From: Lacticaseibacillus parakribbianus
Lineage (GTDB): Bacteria; Bacillota; Bacilli; Lactobacillales; Lactobacillaceae
Direction of reading: 5' to 3'
Assembly (NCBI RefSeq): GCF_025490915.1
Contig: NZ_JANQBA010000004.1
Location: 1 to 64,000, forward strand
DNA length: 64,000 nucleotides
The notes under the pieces were generated by a model. That model worked only from the letters and a program-made list of their open reading frames with translations, was not told where the DNA came from and ran no database searches. Position numbers and translations under genes: made by a program. Within the stretch, counting starts at the first letter, position 1; the number at the start of each line of letters is the position of its first letter. This document shows, piece by piece, positions 59,589-64,000 of the stretch.

Positions 59589-60503
59589 TTAAGGGGCGGT
59601 CGACTCGCCCGGGGCCTTGGGGGCCAAAAGCGCCATCGCCACCACTATGCCGATGATCACCAGGCCGCCGACCAGCTCCCAGCCGCTCAGCCGCGTCCCG
59701 AGAAACAAGACGGCGATCACCGTCGCGGCCAGCGGCTCAAAGGCGTCCAGGAGGCTGGCGGCCGTCGGCGTGATGTACTGCAGGCTGGCCAAATAGACCA
59801 GGTAGGCGACGATGGTGCCACCGATCACGACGAACGCGTAGCAACCCCAGCCAAAGGCGGTGAGGTGCGGCACCTGCCGCCAAAACGGGGCCCAAACGGT
59901 CATCAAAAGTCCGCCCAACAGCTGGGCCCAGCCGGTCACTACCAGGGGCGAGTGACGCTGGAGCAGCTCGCCGGGCAACAGCGTGTAGGTCGCCGCGGCA
60001 ACGGCCGCCAACAGCCCCCAAAACAGGGCCTGCGGCGTGATGGCCAGCGTCGTCAGCCGGCCCTTGGTCACGATCAAAAGCGTCCCGAGCATCGCAAAGG
60101 CGATAATCACCACGTCGCTGCGCCGCGGTAGCGTCAGCGTTTTGACGGCCAAGACCACCAGCACCACGATCGGCGACAGGTACTGGAGGATGGTGGCGGT
60201 CGGCGCGTTGGCCACCGCCACGGCCTTGAAGTAGACGAACTGCATGGCAATCATGCCAAACAGCACGAACACCACCATCTGCAGGGCGTCCTTGCGGGTT
60301 CGCCAAGGCGTGGTCAACAGGCGCGGTGTTTTGACCGCGGCGTAACCCAGCGTGACGATCCCGGCGATCAGCATTTTGGAGCTGATCAGCCAGGCGACAG
60401 CCACGCCTTGGTTGAACAAAACGGTGCTGGCGGGGCCGGACACGCCCCACAGAGACGACCCCAGGATGGCCAGCAAAATGCCGGTCAGGTGCTTAGACTT
60501 CAT
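59589..60503 (-). CDS. EamA-family (DMT) transporter
   Basis: A 304-residue protein with ten predicted helices in two EamA repeats (GILLAILGSSLWGVSGPASTVLFNQG and QALFWGLLAAVAAATYTLLPGELL). Members export metabolites such as amino acids. The length is standard. It ends 10 bp before the next gene's 3' region. Confidence 0.9.
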   Translation of the reverse strand: MKSKHLTGILLAILGSSLWGVSGPASTVLFNQGVAVAWLISSKMLIAGIVTLGYAAVKTPRLLTTPWRTRKDALQMVVFVLFGMIAMQFVYFKAVAVANAPTATILQYLSPIVVLVVLAVKTLTLPRRSDVVIIAFAMLGTLLIVTKGRLTTLAITPQALFWGLLAAVAAATYTLLPGELLQRHSPLVVTGWAQLLGGLLMTVWAPFWRQVPHLTAFGWGCYAFVVIGGTIVAYLVYLASLQYITPTAASLLDAFEPLAATVIAVLFLGTRLSGWELVGGLVIIGIVVAMALLAPKAPGESTAP

Positions 60504-60513
60504 GCTTTTCCCC

Positions 60514-61071
60514 TTACTTACGGCGGTGCCACCCGGCCAGGTGGTCGTCGATCACCCCGGCGCCTTGCAGGAAGCTGTAAGCGCTGGTGGGACCGATCAT
60601 CTTGATGCCGTGCTTCTTCATGTCGGTTGCGACCAGCTGCGACAGCGGGTCTTGCGTCGGAATGTCGGCCGCGGTCTGGGGCCGCCGCACCAGCTGCTGG
60701 CCGTCGGTGAACCCCCACACGTAGCGGTCGAAGCTGCCGTATTCGCGCTGCAGCTCCTGCACCGCGCCGGCGTTGTGGACGATGGCCTCAAGCTTGCGGC
60801 GGTTGCGAATCAGCCCGGCGTCTTGCATCAAGACGTCGAGATCCAAGTCGGTCATCGCCGCCACCGGTGCCAGTTCAAAGTGGTGAAAGGCCGCGTTGAA
60901 CGCCGGGCGCTTCTTGAGCACCAGCGCCCAGCTCAACCCGATTTGCAGCCCCTCTAAGGACAGCAGCTCGAACAAGGCGCGGTCGTCGTGCTTGGGCACA
61001 CCCCATTCGTGGTCGTGGTAAGCCTTGAGCAGCGGGTTGCGATCGCCCCACCAAGTTGTTGCATCCGTCAT
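60514..61071 (-). CDS. tag: DNA-3-methyladenine glycosylase I
   Basis: ATG 61071 (GGAGGTGATCGA upstream) gives 185 residues starting MTDATTWWGDRNPLLKAYHD. DHEWGVPKHDDRALFELLSLEGLQIGLSW is the Tag signature, and GPTSAYSFLQGAGVIDDH ends the fold. The enzyme removes 3-methyladenine. The cysteines that bind zinc in E. coli Tag (at the N-terminus and after the last His) are not present here: WW and GWHRRK stand in their place. It starts 92 bp downstream of the stress gene. Confidence 0.9.
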   Translation of the reverse strand: MTDATTWWGDRNPLLKAYHDHEWGVPKHDDRALFELLSLEGLQIGLSWALVLKKRPAFNAAFHHFELAPVAAMTDLDLDVLMQDAGLIRNRRKLEAIVHNAGAVQELQREYGSFDRYVWGFTDGQQLVRRPQTAADIPTQDPLSQLVATDMKKHGIKMIGPTSAYSFLQGAGVIDDHLAGWHRRK

Positions 61072-61109
61072 TCGATCACCTCCACCCAATAGATTACGCC
61101 AGGTGACGC

Positions 61110-61143
61110 AAAAACCGCCTCGGGGCCAGACGCCTCGAAGCGG
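61110..61143 (-). terminator. Terminator of the universal stress protein gene
   Basis: On the - strand CCGCTTCG/CGAGGCGG (8-bp, one wobble) then five T, 20 bases after the stop. Confidence 0.8.
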
Positions 61144-61163
61144 TCGCGGCCGATTGCAAGCAA

Positions 61164-61613
61164 TCAGGCCTCCGTCTTGACGATCAGCACGTCGCAAGGC
61201 GCCGTGCGGTTGACATACTCGGTGACCGAGCCGACCAAGACGCGCTCAACCGCGTTCAGGCCGGTGGCGCCGATGATAATCAAATCGGTGTGGTGATCGT
61301 GCGGGAAGTCGGTGGCGATGACCGACTTGGGGTTGCCGAACCGCACGTGGATGGCGACGTCTTCAAGCCCCGCCTTCTTGGCGCGGTCCGCAAGCTCCTC
61401 GAGGAACTTCTCGGCGTCTTGGGTCAGCTGGTAAATCGCGTCGCCGGAAATCATGCCACCGTAGCCGCCGATGAACTGCTTGGTGTCCAACACGTTCAGG
61501 ATGTCGAGGTGGGCGTGGTTGGCGACGGCGACCTTCACCGCCTTTTTGAAGGCGAGGTCGGACTCGTCGGACCCATCGATGGGTACCAGTAAGTTGTTAT
61601 ATTCTTGATCCAT
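61164..61613 (-). CDS. Universal stress protein (UspA family)
   Basis: ATG 61613 (AAGGAG upstream), 149 residues. LLVPIDGSDESDLAFKKAV at the N-terminus and the ATP-binding GATGLNAVERVLVGSVTEYV near the C-terminus, the G2xG9G(S/T) pattern of ATP-binding Usps. A cytoplasmic stress protein. Monocistronic with its own terminator. Confidence 0.92.
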   Translation of the reverse strand: MDQEYNNLLVPIDGSDESDLAFKKAVKVAVANHAHLDILNVLDTKQFIGGYGGMISGDAIYQLTQDAEKFLEELADRAKKAGLEDVAIHVRFGNPKSVIATDFPHDHHTDLIIIGATGLNAVERVLVGSVTEYVNRTAPCDVLIVKTEA

Positions 61614-61722
61614 GCGATCACTCCTTAGGTTGCCAATGCACACGCACGACGCGCGGGCTTATCTCAAGCGTACAACCGCGCCGGGCGAAAAACAAGTTAT
61701 ACCAATAGGCACGATAACCTTT

Positions 61723-62088
61723 TTAATCAGTGAACAAGAGCTGGAATTCGTGCTTGGTGACGTCGATGTTCACGGCAACGTGGCGGTTCAAGTCGGCGAC
61801 CAGCTTGCGGGCGAAGTTCATCTTGGATTCAAAATCCGTGAGCACCGCCGTCTCGCTCAGGCTGGCAAAATCGAAGTTCTCGCCGATGAAGGCGGGATCC
61901 GTGACGTACAGCAGGTTGTTCTCATCGTGGCGGCTGCCCGGACGCAGCACGGCGTCGATGTAGTGGTAAAGCAGCGTCGGGGGGAAGTTCAGCGGCTTGT
62001 CCAGCTCGGTTGTGATTGCAAACCCCGGCGCATCGTCGGCCAGCGTTTCGTTCACCTGGACCTGGGTCAATCCTTGGTAGAGTTTCAT
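61723..62088 (-). CDS. Hypothetical protein (121 residues)
   Basis: ATG 62088 (GAAGGAAGTGA upstream; an earlier GTG lies in that site). MKLYQGLTQVQVNETLADDA, then FAITTELDKPLNFPPTLLYHYIDAVL and a beta C-terminus. No motif known to me. It is single-gene, between the stress gene and a GC-rich gap. Confidence 0.6.
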   Translation of the reverse strand: MKLYQGLTQVQVNETLADDAPGFAITTELDKPLNFPPTLLYHYIDAVLRPGSRHDENNLLYVTDPAFIGENFDFASLSETAVLTDFESKMNFARKLVADLNRHVAVNIDVTKHEFQLLFTD

Positions 62089-62099
62089 TCTAGTCACTT

Positions 62100-62511
62100 C
62101 CTTCGTCGTGATGGCGGCTAGGCCGCCTTACGCCTTTATTATACGCCCCAAAAACGGGCTTGCCCAACGCAACGCGCGACCGACCGGGGAAAAATGCCTG
62201 GGTTCAGTAAGGCCGCGACCGAACCGTCTGGCCGCCGTCGCTGACGCCCGTGGCCAGACGGTTCGAACCGGCGCCATCGCCTTTTCCAGGTACAACGCCT
62301 GTCGGGTTCGTCGCTTGGCCACGGTGAGGCCAAGCCGCTCAAGCAGGTATCGCGCGAGGCCGCCAAAGTCTTGGGCGACCGTGGCGCAAGCCTGTGGTGG
62401 CGCAGGGTTCGCCCGTCTTGGTGCGGCAGCCGCCGCGGTCGCGGCAATTGGCGGCCTGCTGGAGCGGGAGTGCCGTTGCTTGCATAACTGCTCCTATCGA
62501 ATCAATCTATC
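62100..62511. other. GC-rich non-coding gap with long inverted repeats
   Basis: No believable gene. Includes a perfect 14-bp inverted repeat CGAACCGTCTGGCC/GGCCAGACGGTTCG (62220-62233 and 62252-62265) and CTTGGCC/GGCCAAG nearby. A + strand frame of 147 codons here is Arg/Ala-rich without a binding site and is taken as chance. Confidence 0.5.
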
Positions 62512-62537
62512 AAAAAAGCGCCGACAACGCGGCGCTG
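62512..62537 (-). terminator. Terminator of the XRE gene
   Basis: On the - strand AGCGCCG/CGGCGCT (7-bp stem, about 5-base loop) then six T, 11 bases after the stop. Confidence 0.85.
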
Positions 62538-62547
62538 TGGCGGACAA

Positions 62548-62943
62548 CTAGTCTTCAGACGTGGTTCCGCCGATGATCAGGCCTGCTGTGAACGAGGCCA
62601 CAAGGTCCTTTTTGCTGGACGCCAGGACTTCGTTGTTGTACGTCAGGACGGTCTTTTCGCTCAGCAGGTCCTCGACGCGAATCACTTCACGATCGGACAG
62701 GTCAACGGTCTTGGCTTGCTGTTCTGCGTACTTATCCGGGTAAGCCAAGGCGAGAATGTTGACAGGATCAGTGTTGTAGTACTCCGCAAGCTTGCGGATA
62801 CTACGCTCACTTGGAACAGTTTGATCATTTTCCCACTTTGTGAAGCTTGCCGGGGAAGTGTGGGTTGCCTTTGCGACTTCAACGATCGACTCGCCACGGC
62901 CCTTGCGGATCTGGCGGAGGGAGCTACCAACGGTTTCTGTCAT
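62548..62943 (-). CDS. XRE-family regulator
   Basis: ATG 62943 (MTETVGSSLRQIRKGRGESI) yields 131 residues; the frame before it crosses the promoter. N-terminal HTH (ESIVEVAKATHTSPASFTKWENDQTVPSERSIRKLAEYY), then a Lys/Asp/Val-rich C-terminal part with no metal or protease motif. The operator at 62978-62992 suggests autoregulation. Confidence 0.75.
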   Translation of the reverse strand: MTETVGSSLRQIRKGRGESIVEVAKATHTSPASFTKWENDQTVPSERSIRKLAEYYNTDPVNILALAYPDKYAEQQAKTVDLSDREVIRVEDLLSEKTVLTYNNEVLASSKKDLVASFTAGLIIGGTTSED

Positions 62944-62961
62944 TCTTTTCACCACGATTCC

Positions 62962-62992
62962 ATTATAGTCAATCACAAACCGAAATTCGGTT
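62962..62992 (-). promoter_or_regulatory. Promoter and palindromic operator of the XRE gene
   Basis: TATAAT (62962-62967, - strand) with the perfect palindrome AACCGAAATTCGGTT (62978-62992) where the -35 would be. The palindrome probably binds the regulator encoded downstream. Further right (63098-63117) TTTGACA/TGTCAAA is another inverted repeat of unknown use. Confidence 0.55.
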
Positions 62993-63215
62993 CATCTACT
63001 AATTTAGCGGTATCGTAGTGAAAATGCAATCAAATAATCTGTTTTTATTAAGTTTGTTATCCAGCCTTCACAGAAAAGTCACAATCGGCCGTTTACATTT
63101 GACAAACAGGTGTCAAAACAGTGATTGGTCTGATGCGCTTGGGGCGTTCGCCGTGCCGGCGACCCGAAGCGCCGCCGCAACGGTATAGACAGAACCGCTT
63201 TCATCCCCCGTTCCG

Positions 63216-64000
63216 CTAGTTCGCGCCGGCAGGGAGTCGCCACCGCTTGCCGGTCGGCACCAGGTACCACACCGTGGCCTCGGTGACAAAACCGGCCTTG
63301 GCGTAGGCCCGACACGCCGCCGGGTTGTCGGCTTCGACCCCCAACCGCACCGGCCCGGTCGCGCTGAGCCGGTGCAACAGGGCCGCGACGAAGCGGGTCC
63401 CCAGCCCCTGGTTGCGGCGAGCGGCGGCGATGAACACCCCGAACAGGTAGGCGTAGCCCAGCCCATCATCGACCGCGGCGTAACCGATCGGTCGCCCGGC
63501 CTCAATCAGCAGGTAGGCCGCACTGGTCTTCCCCCGCAGCGTCTGGGTCAGATACAAGGTGGCCGAGTCACCATCTTCGGGAAAGGCGGCTTCGTAAAGC
63601 GGCAACACCGCGTCAATGTCGGCTGCGGTCATCGCGCGGACGCTCAGGCCGCCGGCCAGCGCGTGGCCGCTGCCTCGCGGTGCCACCAGCTGGTACTCGG
63701 CGGGGTCGCCGTTCAAGGCCAGCTGGGCCTGGGTGAGAAAGCCCGGCGCCGCCTGCAGCCAACTTGCCTCGCACAAGAACTCGTATTCGGTGTAGCCGAA
63801 GGCCCGAAGCACCGCCGCCGCGGCCTGCCACAGCGCCGTGGCGACCCCGCGCCGGCGCCAGCCCGGCGCCACGTACAAGGCGACATCGACGCTGCCGCCC
63901 GGCGCCTCATCGGCGTAAAGCGTCGCGTAGCCGATCAAAGCCGCCCGATCCCAGGCCATGAAGAAGGCCGGCATCGTGCGGTCGTAATTGAACTGGTTGT
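63216..64000 (-). CDS. GNAT acetyltransferase with two domains, 5' end outside window
   Basis: Open to the right edge (NQFNYDRT before the first internal Met), so the start is missing. At least 260 residues: N-terminal acetyltransferase-like domain (PGWRRRGVATALWQAAAAVL) and a C-terminal GNAT domain with the acetyl-CoA loop RRNQGLGTRFVAALLHRL and typical VEADNPAACRAYAKAGFVTE. Two GNAT halves in one chain occur in several lactobacillar acetyltransferases. Substrate unknown. The 62944-63215 stretch before its 3' end holds only the regulator's promoter. Confidence 0.85.
   Translation of the reverse strand, partial: NQFNYDRTMPAFFMAWDRAALIGYATLYADEAPGGSVDVALYVAPGWRRRGVATALWQAAAAVLRAFGYTEYEFLCEASWLQAAPGFLTQAQLALNGDPAEYQLVAPRGSGHALAGGLSVRAMTAADIDAVLPLYEAAFPEDGDSATLYLTQTLRGKTSAAYLLIEAGRPIGYAAVDDGLGYAYLFGVFIAAARRNQGLGTRFVAALLHRLSATGPVRLGVEADNPAACRAYAKAGFVTEATVWYLVPTGKRWRLPAGAN

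Noticed and set aside
62220-62290. GGTTCGAACC resembling a tRNA T-loop
   Set aside because: The bases pair with the upstream copy in a 14-bp inverted repeat; no acceptor, D or anticodon arms can be built.
62108-62551. 147-codon + strand frame in the GC-rich gap
   Set aside because: Arg/Ala/Gly-rich composition, no ribosome site, crosses inverted repeats and the terminator of the XRE gene; typical of a GC-driven random frame.

Overview
The window looks like chromosome of a high-G+C Gram-positive rod of the Lactobacillaceae (the Lacticaseibacillus type is my best guess). The reasons are strong AGGAGG-type ribosome binding sites, GTG/TTG starts, short intergenic gaps, U-tailed intrinsic terminators, a CcpA-type cre site, and lactobacillar gene blocks (XRE-cupin regulator with potABCD, pdp, add, Eis-like acetyltransferase). 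The species is not determined.

Positions 1 to about 38,120 are most of a temperate siphophage prophage. Its left end (lysis genes and the far attachment site) lies outside the window. From the integrase end leftwards there is a lysogeny module on the + strand (33,484-38,110): CI-like repressor, ImmA-type metallopeptidase, lipoprotein, a PUA/EVE-like membrane protein of low G+C, and tyrosine integrase. An operator region with five 15-bp repeats separates it from the early genes. Early and replication genes on the - strand (33,322-23,744) comprise Cro, small phage proteins, Gam-like inhibitor, AAA ATPase, DUF669 ssDNA-binding-like protein, DnaD-type replisome organiser, two RusA resolvases and DUF1642 proteins. 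The late regulator ArpU follows at 23,197. Packaging, head and tail genes then run on the - strand from about 22,800 to 1: TerS, TerL, portal, minor capsid protein with a C-terminal JAB-like domain, scaffold, major capsid protein, Fn3 decoration protein, connector and minor capsid proteins, major tail protein, assembly chaperone pair, tape measure, Dit, tail protein with a fused calcineurin-type phosphoesterase, and collagen-like fibres. The major capsid and major tail genes each end in a putative -1 frameshift element. The two elements encode related C-terminal tags of about 21 residues and have covarying stem-loops.

Positions 38,120-64,000 are host chromosome. Blocks are potABCD with its XRE-cupin regulator; murB, a DEDDh exonuclease and exoA; an intergenic region of about 1.1 kb with a strong promoter and cre site but no convincing gene; a phosphoesterase; divergent pdp and add; a GGDEF protein; an amino-acid permease broken by an in-frame amber codon; an ABC exporter with a TetR regulator and visible operators; an Eis-like acetyltransferase; a structured tandem repeat array (57,693-58,129); small unknown genes; a DMT transporter; tag; a universal stress protein; an XRE regulator; and a truncated GNAT gene at the right edge. 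Several gaps are very GC-rich, carry long inverted repeats and contain no believable ORF.

The items most worth a second look are the paired frameshift elements, the PUA/EVE-membrane moron protein, the repeat array at 57.7-58.1 kb, the tail-fused phosphoesterase, the JAB-tailed minor capsid protein and the cre-overlapped promoter at 46.25 kb.
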